This document shows positions 21,690 through 33,839 of a stretch of 64,000 nt of DNA, piece after piece; within the stretch, counting starts at the first letter, position 1; each line of letters opens with the position of its first letter. The stretch lies in NCBI GenBank assembly GCA_015680905.1, contig CM027379.1:29902501-29966500 (forward strand), written 5' to 3'. This stretch comes from Coptis chinensis (taxonomy: Eukaryota > Streptophyta > Magnoliopsida > Ranunculales > Ranunculaceae). A model generated the notes under the pieces. It was not told the origin of the DNA, did not search any database, and saw only the letters and a program-made list of their open reading frames with translations. The position numbers and the translations under genes are program-made.

Positions 21690-23640
21690 TGATGTATTAA
21701 CCGTAAGGTATCGAAGGCTCGCGAATCGAGGCTCTGCGAGACTTCTCGTCTCCTTTGTAGGAAGTCTCATTAAACTTTGAAATTTCAATAGCCATTTCAC
21801 CAATCTTTTCAATAAAATATGAATAACCCTCAAAAGTATGCGACGATCGTAAGCCACTTGAGAAGCAACCTTGATAGAATGAGCCACTCTCAAAGGTTCA
21901 TTTGAGACATTCCCACCACAAATCCAAAGATCAAACTCCGCTCTATAAGTGTTAGACTTTTGCATCCACCGCGTCAATCTAAAATGGTTTGGAATCTCTT
22001 CAATCTCAGAAGCGATATAAAACCTTTAAGATATGACCACAAAGCAAACCCATAAACTGAAAGTACTTGCATTCGATCTCTCTCTAAGGTTCCTCTATCG
22101 AAACTCACTCTCCAAACTGAATTCTTCAAATGGGTCTCTCCATTTCACCATGTAGCTTCCGGTTCCATACGCCAATTTGTTCCCCATCAATTTTGTACTC
22201 CATCTTTGCCTTTTCTAGTTGCTCTTTAAATTTATTGAATATTGAGATCGATAGACCTTCGCGGCATGCATAAGGATGAAAGCATCGTTAGGGCAATAAC
22301 CGTGAACTATGCTCGTCGCGTAATCGAATCTCTTTCTTTCTAGCAAGCAAGCAAAGTCAAAGACTTCTCATTACCATGTACAAACCGCATAAGCGTAGTC
22401 GCCGAATTGACAAACCGGTCATAATGAGCATTCATCGATTCACTTTGACTACCGTGTGTGCATACCAAAAAAAAAGGTGCCACCGAGATAACAAGGAACC
22501 CATTTCTCCCGAGATTGAATATATCTCTGTCAACCAAGGATTTTTCGACAACTCATACTTTTCAATGATTGTACACCATCTTCTCTCAAAATCAACAATC
22601 CTATACGAAAAAGAAATAGTGTTCTTCAACTCAGTTACCAATGTCTCAAATTTGGTAAATGACATCTTCTCTTGGAATTTCTGCATAATATGCCAAAGAC
22701 AGTAACGATGACGAGTATTAGGAAACACTTTGGCAATGGCTGCCGTCATCGCTTCTATCCCGGTCAATTGATGATTGCAGTTGGCGCAGACCACCCATGG
22801 CTGCAAGCCAGGCCTTAAATAGCCATATGAATGTATCTTCTGTCTCATCAAGCAACAATGCGCAACCAAACTGAATCGACTGATAATGATGGTTGACTCC
22901 AGTAAAAGGGGCAAAAGGCATGGAATATGCATTGGTACGATATGTGGTATCAAAAGACACAACATCTCCGAAATATTCATACTGGCATCGAGACCTCCCA
23001 TGAACCCAGAAAAAGTTCACCGCAGTCCCATTTTCATCTAAATCAATAGCGTAATAGAACCGGGGATCCTCAAAGACTCTTCTCGCGATAAAATATTGCA
23101 AACGGCGGTTGCATCACCTTCTTTAGGCATCTTTCTGGTCAAACCATAATAATGGTTCCAACAATCTTTCTGTGTAAACCCAACTTCCTCTCCATGGAAA
23201 ACAGATGCCACTTTCCCAACAGATAAACTGTTATCACTAAATATCTCGGTCAAGCACTTCGCTGCTTCAGGCATATGTTTGTTAGTTTTCATGCAAATTC
23301 TCTTCGATGGGGTCACCAGACCGTGACTATGGTCATTATGAGCAACGCTGACCTCATATATCTCTTCATGCATTCTTTTCTTAATACGAATTCTAGCTTG
23401 GCAACCACACCGGATAGTTGATGTATTTCTTGATCGGACTTCATCTCTCTTAGGAGTCTTAACCCCTTCACGTGAGCAAACCAAGAACAACCACTAACCA
23501 AATCCACCGATTTTGTTGCTTAGAAGTCGTCCGAACACGAAGTCTCAAATCCCTCTTGTTGACCATACCCTTTGTAATAAGTCTTTGCCTCGTCAATACT
23601 TGTAAAAGTCATTCCTATATAAGGAGCGGCTAATGTTTTG
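21690..23640 (-). pseudogene. FAR1-related / MULE transposase gene, frame broken
   Basis: FAR1/FHY3-type proteins derive from Mutator-like (MULE) transposases; some are transcription factors of light signalling, others remain transposon genes. Read on the minus strand from about 23,640: MTFTSIDEAKTYYKGYGQQE opens the FAR1 DNA-binding domain, and STIRCGCQARIRIKK carries part of its zinc ligands. HNDHSHGLVTPSKRICM follows. The MULE transposase core (about 23,090-22,430) has FFWVHGRSRCQYEYFGDVVS, then FDTTYR with a likely catalytic Asp, SIQFGCALLLDE, and RHRYCLWHIMQKF. Downstream are SESMNAHYDRFVNSATTLM and, near 22,050-22,000, CKYFQFMGLLCGHILKV, which fits a SWIM zinc finger. Domain order and length match a nearly complete FAR1-related protein, but at least eight frame changes or stops interrupt it. 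Confidence 0.8.
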
Positions 23641-23694
23641 CGTCTTGAGCGGGGGCTTTAGTAGGCGAAGACCCAACCACGTCTTCTTCGATAT

Positions 23695-23810
23695 TGATTG
23701 ATGTCTCTCGTCTCCATTTCTATAAATCGAAAAAATTAAAAATATAAATAACTTAAACGGTCAAAAATCCTAATGTACATAAACGGTGTAAATAACTTAA
23801 ACATCTAAAC
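23695..23810. repeat. segment shared with the palindrome interior
   Basis: ATTAAAAATATAAATAACTT, AATGTACATAAAC and CTCCATTTCTATAAA occur here and at about 10,565-10,675 in the same order and spacing, with small differences. A partial mirror is near 11,790-11,860. It sits just upstream of the FAR1-like gene and next to the satellite. Confidence 0.6.
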
Positions 23811-23814
23811 TCGG

Positions 23815-25860
23815 ATGAGTTAACCAAATATGCTATTTTCACGAACTCGTCGAGTTTAAAACTCGACGAGTTCACCGAATATGCTAGTTCACCGAACTCT
23901 GACAGAGTTCAAAACTCTGACAAAGTTCACCGAATATGTTAGTTCACCGAACTCTAACAGAGTTCAAAACTCTGACAGAGTTCACCGAACTCTGACAGAG
24001 TTCAAAACTCTGAAAGAATACGGCATGAAGAATATGCGAGTTCACCGAAACTCGAAAAGAGTTCAAAAACTCGATGAATCACGGCATGAAGAAATACGAC
24101 AGAGTTCAAAACTCTGACAGAGTCAAAGTTCACCGAATATGATACTTCACCGAACTCTGACAGAGTTCAAAACTCGACGAATCACGGCATGAAGAATACG
24201 ACGAGTTCACCGAACTCCGAGTTCAAATCACGGACGAGTTCACCGAATATGCTACTTCAACGAACTCTGACAGAGTTCAAAACTCTGAAAGAGTTCAAAA
24301 CTCTGATAGAGTTCACCGAACTCTGACAGAGTTCAAAACTCTGACAGAATACGGCATGAAGAATACGACAGAGTTCACCGAACTCTAAAAGAGTTCAAAA
24401 CTCTGACAGAATACGGCATGAAGAATACGACAGAGTTCACCGAACTCTGAAAGAGTTCAAAACTCTGACAGAGTTCAACGAACTCTGACAGAATACGGCA
24501 TGAAGAATACGACAGAGTTCAAAACTCTGACAGAGTCAAAGTTCACCGAATATGATACTTCACCGAACTCGGCAGAGTTCAAAAACTCGGACGATCACGG
24601 CATGAAGAATACGACAGAGTTCACCGAACTCGACGTATCATCTGACGAGTTCAAAACTTTGACAGAGTTCACCGAACTCGGCGAGTTTACCGAATATGCT
24701 ACTTCAACGAACTCCTCGACAGAGTTCAAAACTCGATAGAGTTCAAAACTCGACGAGTTCAAAACTTCGGCGAGTTCAAAACTCGATAGAGTTCAAACTC
24801 GACGAGTTCAAAACTTCGGCGAATACGGCATGAAGAATACGACGAGTTCACCGAAACTCGAAAGAGTTTTGAACTCGACGAATCACGACAGAGTTCAAAA
24901 CTCGGCGAGTTCACCGAATATGCTACTTCAACGAACTCGACAGAGTTCAAAACTCGAAAAGAGTTCAAAACTCGATAGAGTTCATCGAACTCGACGAGTT
25001 CAAAACTCGACGTATCACGACATGAAGAATACGACGAGTTCACCGAACTCTAAAGAGTTCAAAACTCGGCGAGAGTTCACCGAATATGCTACTTCAACGA
25101 ACTCGACAGAGTTCAAAACTCGAAAAGAGTTCAAAACTCGATAGAGTTCACCGAACTCGACGAGTTCAAAACTCACGACGTATCACGACATGAAGAATAC
25201 GACAGAGTTCACCGAACTCTAAAAGAGTTCAAAACTCGACAGAGTTCATCGAACTCGACGAGTTCAAAAACTCCGAGAATCGGCATGAAGAATAATGACA
25301 GAGTTCACCGAACTCTAAAAGAGTTCAAAACTCGGCAGAGTTCAACGAACTCGACGATCATCGGCATGAAGAATACGACAGAGTTCAAAAACTCGACGAG
25401 TCAAAGTTCACCGAATATGATACTTCACCGAACTCGACAGAGTTCAAAACTCACGTATCACGGCATGAAGAATACGACGAGTTCACCGAACTCGAAAAGA
25501 GTTTTGAACTCGGCGTATCACGGCTTGAAGAAATACGGTGAGTTCACCGAACTCGAAAGAGTTTTGAACTCGACAGAATATCACGACAGAGTTCAAAACT
25601 CGGACGAAGTTCACCGAATATGTTCTCAACTAACTCGCCGAGTTCAAAACTCGAAGAGTTCAAAACTCGATAGAGTTCACCGAACTCGACAGAGTTCAAA
25701 ACTCGGCGAGAATCACGGCATGAAGAATCTGCGAGTTCACCGAATAAAGAATACGACAGAGTTCACCGAACTCTGACAGAGTTCAAAACTCTGACAGAAT
25801 ACGGCATGAATAATACGACGTGAAGAATACGACAGAGTTCACCGAAATTGTCGCCGTCTT
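23815..25860. repeat. GAGTTC/GAACTC satellite array, about 2 kb
   Basis: Tandem, irregular array of GAGTTCACCGAACTC and GAGTTCAAAACTC modules joined by GACAG, GACG or GGCG. An anchor CGGCATGAAGAATACGAC returns every 60-170 bp and a second block, CACCGAATATGCTACTTC, is inserted in places. The modules are short spaced inverted repeats. The first half mostly has CTCTGACAGAG, the second half CTCGACGAG or CTCGGCGAG. Long ORFs on both strands are repeat translations. Confidence 0.85.
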
Positions 25861-26341
25861 TAAACGAGGGTATTAATCATAACTATAATCATAGCAACCT
25901 AAATTAAATCAAAATTCAAGTTTTTATGGTATAATGACAATCCAAGTGTCAATTAAAGCATTATTAATAGGCAAGCACCATAACCAAATGTGCACTATAG
26001 TTGAAGTGCCAAATGATACCTGTCAGAGAAGAAGAAACCAAATGAAGAAACCTAATTGCCAAATGATGAGAAGAAGAAGCCGAGAGAGCAGAGGGATAGA
26101 GAGAGAGAATCTAAATTTCGGTTTTTTTTTTTTGGTTAGATCGGTTTGAACTCTTTGGTGAAGATCGGTTTTTTTTTTTTTTTTTTTTAGAGAAGATGAT
26201 GAGGAAAATTTTGAAATATTGAAATATCGGTAAATATCGGTAAATTGGGTGAATTAGATCTTCAGATCTAGAGGGCTCGATCGGACGGCTCAAATGAAGA
26301 GTGAGATAAGGGTGGCACTCTAAGAGTGGCACCCTAGACAA

Positions 26342-26345
<4 letters not shown>
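25861..26345. other. intergenic, nothing recognised
   Basis: AT-rich sequence with a purine run around 26,030-26,110 and a long T tract near 26,170-26,188. No gene recognised. Confidence 0.3.

Positions 26346-26405
<60 letters not shown>
26346..26405. repeat. (TA)n microsatellite
   Basis: About 30 TA dinucleotides. The Tyr-Ile ORF across it on the minus strand is a translation of the repeat. Confidence 0.95.
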
Positions 26406-26409
<4 letters not shown>

Positions 26410-26559
26410 CTATTTTTAACAAAGTGGATATCATTTACCTAAAAAAATGAAAAAACCCGTGAGGCCAACATCAAATTTTGAAGAACTTATTTTGAAGTCA
26501 TAAAAGTCAAGGTAGGAAAGTAGATGGGTTCTTAAGATTGGGTTCTTAAGAAAAAGCAA

Positions 26560-26757
26560 GAAGGGACTTTCTTGTTTCAAGTATTATAATTCAAAGATTC
26601 GTAAGAAATTTTGGTCTTTGAATCTTTGAATGCTAAAAGTACCACTGAATGCTTAAACTACTTAAAACAAACAACCAAGTTTTGAACCTCTGAATGCTTA
26701 AAACTTAAGTTTAAGAGACTCTGAATGCTGAATTAAAAAAAAAACAAACAACCCCTT
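26560..26757. mobile_element. hAT-like MITE or its right half
   Basis: Repeated TGAATGCTTAAA and CTGAATGCTGAATTAA motifs end in AAACAAACAACCCCTTA. The same end type (GGTTGTTTGTTT followed by GCTGAAT) opens the element at 53,313. The left end is not clear. Confidence 0.4.
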
Positions 26758-27044
26758 AGCATGTGTTCAATTTAGGTGAAATAGCTGAGTACGCTGTATT
26801 GGTTCCTCTTGGTTCTGGTGGCGCCCAAGAATGAATTGATGATGGATACGGCTTCCTTATGACACCAAGTACTCATGATCCCATATATACAATACTTAAG
26901 AAGTCTGAACACAGTACTGGATTGCATTCAAATCTGATGCTATAAACTTTTAAATTGAACACTCTTGTATGCGTACTAAAAAATCAATTCCACCACTTCA
27001 ATATCTTTAAACTTGAAAGTCGAAACATAGCTTTTTGTTGCATT

Positions 27045-27350
27045 CCCCACAGACGGCGCAATTTGTTGAAGCCAAATTTCTACCATTAACAATGGTATCC
27101 TACTTAGCCTCTAACAATAAGAGGAGCGGTAGAAGAATTGATTCGCAGAGCAACGACGAATCATGACTGCGGGTGTACAGATAAGAAACGCTAGCGTAGT
27201 AACTACGGATATACCAACTTTGATAAATTGTTTGTGATAAAGTGGGCGATGAAGGTATTGTTTGTGGCTTGGTAAATATTGTGTTACAGTTTTGATGATT
27301 TGTCACAGAGTATATGTTTTGTGTGCTCACGGCTAATTCTTGCTCACATT
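27045..27350 (-). mobile_element. LTR retrotransposon remnant: PBS and LTR edge
   Basis: CCCCACAGACGGCGCAATT immediately precedes TGTTGAAGCC. On the minus strand that is an LTR edge followed by a tRNA primer site of the GCGCCGTCTGTGGGG type, the same arrangement as in the Retand-like element at 40.3 kb. The far end of the LTR was not found, so the right limit is arbitrary. Old, broken remnant. Confidence 0.4.
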
Positions 27351-28095
27351 TAAAAGGTCTTCTTTCAACTGTTGTGTGTCTTCCCTGTTCTGTTCCTTTC
27401 TCAATATATACATATTCAATGACAATCTCTCTCCAATAATCACCACCTCCACCTAATGGTCCAGTAGCTTAGGAGCTATAAGGCAGAATTCTTTAGAAAA
27501 GAGCATGTATGCCACCTCATGGTCACTATGCTCCACCTCATGTATCTACATCATGCCACTATGTTTGTCATTCCACCTCATCTTAAATTCCATATTTCAA
27601 TGCCATGCTAGAAGCATACACATTTGGCATTGTACTGCCACCTCATGTTAACCACTTGCTAGCTGCCATCTAGTGCCCTGTGGACTTGTAGTATTAATTT
27701 AGAAATCATCACTTACACCATGTATACAGATATATGGCATTTTTAGGTTATGGTCCATTTTCAGGCACCCTACCCATGGCTCTAAATGATGGAAAAAGTA
27801 AAGCCACATGATATATATGGTGAGTGATTGTGTGTTCATTGGAGTATACTGTATACAGGTCAGGTCAGTAGAGGAACGAACAACTACTACGAAAACATCA
27901 CCACAGTATTATCCAGGCAATAATATCCTGGTATCCTATAACAAGTACATGTATGTTCATTGCAGTACACAAATCAATATTCAACTGAATCTACATCTAC
28001 AGAACCTGGCAAAATGAAAATGGACTGCACAGACGACATGCAACTAAGTCTGCTTGACTCAAAACTAAAAGACCTAAAATTCCAAGTATGGATAG
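27351..28095. other. unassigned DNA before the Tat-type element
   Basis: Contains repeated CCACCTCATG phrases near 27,510-27,650 but no gene. It may be part of the LTR remnant to its left. Confidence 0.25.
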
Positions 28096-28099
28096 GTAC

Positions 28100-28647
28100 G
28101 GAGCGTTTTTCTCTTACATATACAGGGGGAAAAAGAAAGGGTTTGGATTTGGAGAAGACCGAGTTCACTAAGTAGCGAGCTGCCTACATATTTTCTCTTA
28201 ATTATGGGGAGAGAGAAGAATCAGGTCTCACGTAGTTCATGTAGGTGGTATTTATAGGCACAAGAGAGTGTTGATCTTCGAGACACATGTACTCCCTTGT
28301 ACATATGTAGGGTGGAGATTACAAATGAGTGTTAAGGTTGGTTCTGGTAGGAAGGCGGTGATCATTGGGAGTGGGTGCAGTAGTTCATAATTCCCAGTAA
28401 TTGGAAGTACAGATATGGCTTTGGTAATGATTACCCTTGGATTAAGGAAAATGTTTTTATTCGAAGCGTTTTGCTCTAGGTCGTTCAGTCTTCTTGGAAC
28501 GTTCTTGAACGAGCTGGCGTGTACCACCTACATAAAGCGAGCTGCTCGCGAGTCGATCTTGGAGGACGATGTCCTGATTGCGTTGCGATCTCTACTTATG
28601 CTTAACGCGTGCTTAATATTTTCTAATGAGGATATTACTCCCTTACA
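28100..28647 (-). repeat. 3' LTR (element sense) of the Tat-type element
   Basis: Direct repeat of 40,321-40,873. In element sense it starts TGTAAGGGAGTAATATCC. GTAC (28,096-28,099) flanks its outer edge. Confidence 0.9.
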
Positions 28648-28662
28648 CAGCCCCTTCTCAGT
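28648..28662 (-). promoter_or_regulatory. polypurine tract of the Tat-type element
   Basis: On the minus strand GAGAAGGGGCTG lies directly against the LTR start TGTAAGGG, the expected position and composition for the plus-strand primer. Confidence 0.65.
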
Positions 28663-29181
28663 AGATTGTGCTGTTCATTGAAGCGATTTGCTGAGAGAAA
28701 ATAGCAATACGTGTTGAGCATGAGTGGACGAGTGGCTGTTGTAAATTGAGTAATTGGCACGCTGTAATGTTTGACTTGGGTTGCATGACAATTCAGTTGG
28801 AAAACAAAAGTTGTCACGTGATTAGCATGTGACCGAATCATAGCAGTTGGTAGAGAAACATGTCGCCACATTTTCCGAAATCGTGAAAAGACAGTTCCTT
28901 GAGCCACGTGTGTGGGCTAGGCCGTAGGTTGTAATCATAACTCCTTGGTAACTGAACGGGCGGTTGCACAAAATCAAATTTGGGACAACTGCAAAATTAT
29001 TTTTTGTTTTCGTCTTCAGCAAAACTGCAAGCTAGGGTTTCTCAGGTGAGTGTTTCTGCTGCTGCTGCCTTTCCATTTTCCATTTTCTTTCATCTTAGTC
29101 AAGCGTTGTGTGTTTAGCAGATAGGTCGGTGTTAGGCTTTATTATTTAAGTTTGGGTAGTCGGTAAGAAGAAAACGTAAAA

Positions 29182-32100
29182 ATGTCTGACTTTGACGATA
29201 CTCGATCTGAAGAGGTTCGAGAGGTCTCTTTAAGTTGTGGTGAGTATGAGGATGATAAGGAAGAGTCAGTGTCTTGGTAATCAATCTGAGTATGGTGAGG
29301 AAGTTAGGGGAGATGAGGGTAATGTACGATCTGGCTCTGTGGCTAGCATGTCAGGTCGTAGTGAGGGGTGGGGTCATCTTCAAGTGGGTTGCCCCCTAGG
29401 ACGGTGGATCGTTGTGCAGTGAGTGCATTCCCCAAACTGAAGGCAGCTTATGGGATAAACGTACCGGACCTAGAGATATACGAACCAAGGTCGAGTGAAA
29501 ATGTGCGGAGTGAAGAATACAATCCGCCGAATGGTGGGGTAATAATCTGTGAGGGCCAGCTGAGAGCGCATATGCAAATACTGTTCTCGAAGCTGGTTTG
29601 CGACTTTCTAGCTCATTGTTGGAAATTCCCTTGTCAGTTTGTTGGTAACACCTGACGGCTGTTCAGGGTGTTCGACCTGCTGAATGCAAGTGGCGAGTAC
29701 CACATAGGGGTGTCTGATATTACTGAGCACTTCGTTGTAAGGCGATCTGGTAATTTCAACTTTAGCTTGTAAACTATGACAACGCGTTCTGGTGTGACCG
29801 ACGTTGTAAGCAACGAGGCTTGGACCAAGAGGCCGTTGCTGCTAGTTGGCAACTACTGTGCTAGCGGGTGTAGGTTGCAAACTAGAATTTGCAATATCTC
29901 CGGTGGGTGGGAGTGTCTTGTACATGTCATTTTAATGGGTAAGTTGTTGCTATTCTAACTGACCTGTGTCTTTGCTTTGCTTGTAGATTTTTCTGTCAAA
30001 ACACGAACTGATCGTGGGGAAATAGAGTGGTTCGCACGGTTGACTCGAGTGCAGAAACAAGCGAAGCTGCCTGAAGTTGCCCATTTCTTTGTAGAGAAAG
30101 GGGGTGGGTCCAGCGATTCGGGAGAAAAGAAGGATTCAGAAGGATTGAGCTCGAGGTCAAGCTAGGAGGGAAGTGATGGAGAAGCGCGCAAGTGACTTGG
30201 TAACCAGGAAGGATAGAAACCGGGGTCGTGTTAGTTCCAGACGACCCTCAGGAGGTGCTGGTGCCTCAAGTGCGGTAGGTCAAGCTTGCGACCTGAGGGT
30301 GGGTCGATTGAGGCTCCTGTAGAGTTGGAGACGGTGGTCTTCAACCCTCGTGTAAGGAGCAGGTCGTCGAAGAGGAAAGTTGATGCGTCTGAGCAAGACG
30401 CTGTAAGGGTTGCTAAAGCTGCGAGGCATGCTTTGGGGGAGAGTTCCAGCACTGGGGGTGGTTCTGGTGGTGGTCGAATTGGTGGTACTACCACTCGCAA
30501 GACTCGGGCGAGACCGGAGCAGGTTCTAGATCTGGCTACTTTTGGAGCTAGGCCGAGCTCGTTGCCGGGGGTGCGAGAGCCTAGTCCGCCAGCGAAGGCG
30601 AAGAGTTCCCGTAAGGGGAGTGGGAAGTCAACTATGACTGCTGAGGACCTGGAGACCCAACTTGTGTACCTGGATGACAACAGGGTGCAGCGTACTGTGA
30701 AGCGGACTGATTATAGCTTCAGGTCGAGTAAGGTAGCGGCCTGTCTGCTTGATCATATAGCTTTGGATGGCAACCGTAAGGAGCTGGATGAGAGGGGATA
30801 ACTTAAAATGGATGGAAATCACTCAATGTCTGGTCGTGGGGCTGTCCTGCTTTAACTTATTTGCTTGCTTATTAAACTCGTTGTGAACTGATTATTAGCA
30901 TATGTGTGCATCTGTAGCTTGTGAGTGGATTTCAGAAGTTGAAAGAGATTGCCCAGTTCTCTGAGACAGATAGGGAAACTGTGGTGAAGTTGACCAAGGA
31001 GCTAAAGAATGTTCAGGACGTTGCTAAGATGGAACGCGAGGAGCTTGAAGACCTGAAAAAAAAACGTACCAAGCTCTTAGTTTGGCGAAGATGCTAAAAG
31101 ATACTGAGACGAAAGAGATGAAGCTGAAACTACAGGGTGCTGAAGAGAACGTTAATGCATCGACTGTGGAAATTGGTAATTTGAATGAGCACGCTCTCGC
31201 GACCGCAAGGAGTTGCTCAAGCTATTTACTAAAGCTTATGACGAGCTGGACGCTAACTTTGTTGATCTAGAAGCTGATTATAAAGCTTTGAAAGAGGAGC
31301 ATGGACGATATACTCTTCATCCTCCAGTGGTACCGGTACAAGGAGATATCAGTGGTGCTCTTCCTTCTTCCATCGCTGCTCCGGAGATTGTTGTGCCTCG
31401 ACCGGGGCCGCCGCTGGTGTCGATGTTCTTATGAGTCTAAATCTGGACGGTGTGTCCATAGTAGTTGAGGGGAAAGAAGTTGAAGTTGACGACTCGCTGG
31501 TGGCCGGAGGTTTGGCCGTTATGCCTGGAACTAGCGAGTTGTGATGTAAGGTTGGTAATTTGAATGCTTGTTAGTTGTGATACAATAGGACTGGTTTCCC
31601 GGGATAACCTGGGCAGTTCGCTTTTCTGATTTCTGTTTGATAATACTGGACGACCATATGATGATGAATATTGGTTAGCCGAGCTAGATTTCATGAGTAG
31701 ACTCAGCAGCTCAGCTGACCTGTGAACTATGTTTGGGTCCGCCCTAGCAGATCGCTTTTTGCTTATATGTTATGCTTAACACTTGGTTCTTTGCTTTGTA
31801 AGACTCTTGTATGGTTAAATGTATGAATGGAGGTATTGCTATATCTGTGTAGACGCTTCCTTGTGACCATAGTTGACTTTAAGTAACCTGTGATCGTTAA
31901 ATGGGCGCCCTGTCCTTACTAGGGCCTTCATTGTATAGGAAGTCGCCGTAACGCCGAAGTTGGTGATTCGTTAGGCATTGCGGAGATAGTAGGACGTAGG
32001 TCGATATCTCCGTTCTGTAGAAGTAAAATAGTTACGCGTGCATGCATGTGTGTAGGCAAAGAAAGCGATTAGCTATGTGCAATGATGGCTGCCAGGTGGC

Positions 32101-33357
32101 CTGACGTTTGGCGTCTCGATGTAATTATGATGTACCTAGGGAAAATACGTTATTACACAATAAGTAACACTATTCGTAGAAGAGCAAAGGCATTTGTTCC
32201 CATTTGCCCTTCCTGGTACTGCATTTCTTCGTCTCCAACCTGTGTTGCTTCATCTTTTTCGTTGCTTGTTCAGGTACGTCTGTCTTCTTTATATGGCTAC
32301 CATGTTGGAACAAAAACTGGTGTTTTGGCTGTTAACTCGCGTATTGTCATTCTTGCTCGTAGATTACACTATGGCCAGGTGTCGCAGATATACAAGGGGA
32401 GAAGAAAGTTTGAGGGAGACCTCTCCTCTGATAATGGAGGAAATGGAATTCCATCCCCACGTGCATGGTGGTCGGGGCAAAAGGAAATCTGTTGCTGTAG
32501 AGGCCAAAGGGAACAAGCAACCTAGAAGATCAGGTCGTTCGACTGGGGGCGTTGTGTTCAGGTCGCCCCAGCGAGTGGACGATGCCGATCGGCATATTGC
32601 GGAGCGTAGCAACCTAGGGCAAAGTCACCACGTTGTTGGTGAGAGTTCGTCTCCGCGTCTCGGTGATGTGGGGAGCAAATTATACTACATGGGGAAGACG
32701 GGGAAGAAGCGTGCAGTGAAACGCTTTGATTGCACCTTCCACTCGGCACCCATAGCGACCAGTCTTCTAAAGGGGATCGTGTTGGATGGTGACAGGGCTG
32801 AGGTAGAGGATGAAGATATGGATACGCTGTTGGGGACCATGGACATGGCTGCTTGTTTGGTGAGTAATTTATGTGTGATGTTTTTGTTTCTGTTACTTGG
32901 GCAGTTTTGACTTTAACCTTGTACCTGCAGTTTTTTGCAGGGTATGACAAGTTGAAGAACGCTGTGCAGCGCGCCGATACTGACACTAACCCGCACGTCA
33001 AGCTAGGATGCATGCGAGCTGCGTGGGGAGTTGACAAGAAGAAACTGGAGGTGATGACCAAGAAGTGTCAGGATGCTGCTGACGAGAACGCTGTGTTGGT
33101 TACTGCTATGACTGATTTGCAAGGGGAGCTGGCTAAAGTGACTGAATATGCCAAACAATGTCAGAGGGTGGCGCGCAAGACGCATATACCATGGCATGTG
33201 TCCAATATGCTGAGCTGGACGAGAAATATCACCAGCTGAAAAAGGCGAGTCACGGCGGGGAACAGGGATCAGGTATGCGTGTGGTGTTGAGATCTGCCAG
33301 GCACACCCCTTCGACTAGCGTTGCCCCGAAAGATAAGCACGTTGTGGCTGATTCTTG
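29182..33357 (+). pseudogene. antisense ORF region of the Tat-type element
   Basis: This plus-strand coding region runs opposite to gag-pol. Part one (about 29,182-30,165) begins MSDFDDTRSEEVREVSL and contains blocks resembling plant transposon-associated domains (CDFLAHCWKFPCQF, RTDRGEIEWFARL). Part two (30,286-31,434) has a basic, Gly/Ser-rich region, then VQRTVKRTDYSF and a Lys/Glu/Leu-rich, coiled-coil-like tail. Part three (about 32,370-33,357) repeats that plan with KRAVKRFDCTFHSAPIA and its own coiled-coil-like tail. Antisense ORFs are known from Retand and relatives; their role is unknown. The region is broken. Confidence 0.6.
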
Positions 33358-33839
33358 ATTGTGATGTCTCTTCTTGTCTTTGTCAGTTGTGGGAATTTTA
33401 TAAATATTTTGTAAGTTCACCTCTCTTATATGAGAGTTAACAATAGAGCTGTGTCTTCAGGCTTGCCTGAGCAGTTCGCCATTTTGATATCGAGAATTGG
33501 TTTCCTCGAGAGTGGTAGTTCGATGTTTTGTTAACATGTTAGAAGTACCGATCTGGATTTCCTGGGTAAACCCAGCAGATTGGTGAATTAGTGTCTTGGT
33601 GTTGGCCGAGTATTCCCCTTGAATGTGTATGGAATGCATGTTTCTGCTTGAATGTGTATAGCTAGCACCTTGTTTATAATGCGTATGGGATGGAATGGCT
33701 AAGGAACCTGTGGTTTATCTTAAAGAAGCGTTACGCTTGTAGTTATCGCTTTCGTTCGTGGATGTTGCGCTCTGTTGTGAGGCTCATTGAGAGTACTCTC
33801 GTCGAGTTGAGCTTAATATTAAGGATTTCTCACTAGGTG

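Noticed and set aside
23881-25776. ORFs up to 163 residues rich in EFKTLTE- and VHRTR-like repeats
   Set aside because: Translations of the GAGTTC/GAACTC satellite. No conserved start or codon pattern.
23815-25860. CRISPR-like array of short palindromic repeats
   Set aside because: Eukaryotic nuclear DNA, irregular spacing and no unique spacers; it is a satellite.
26111-26434. ORF with a long Tyr-Ile run (also at 47,618-47,896)
   Set aside because: Chance frame through (TA)n.
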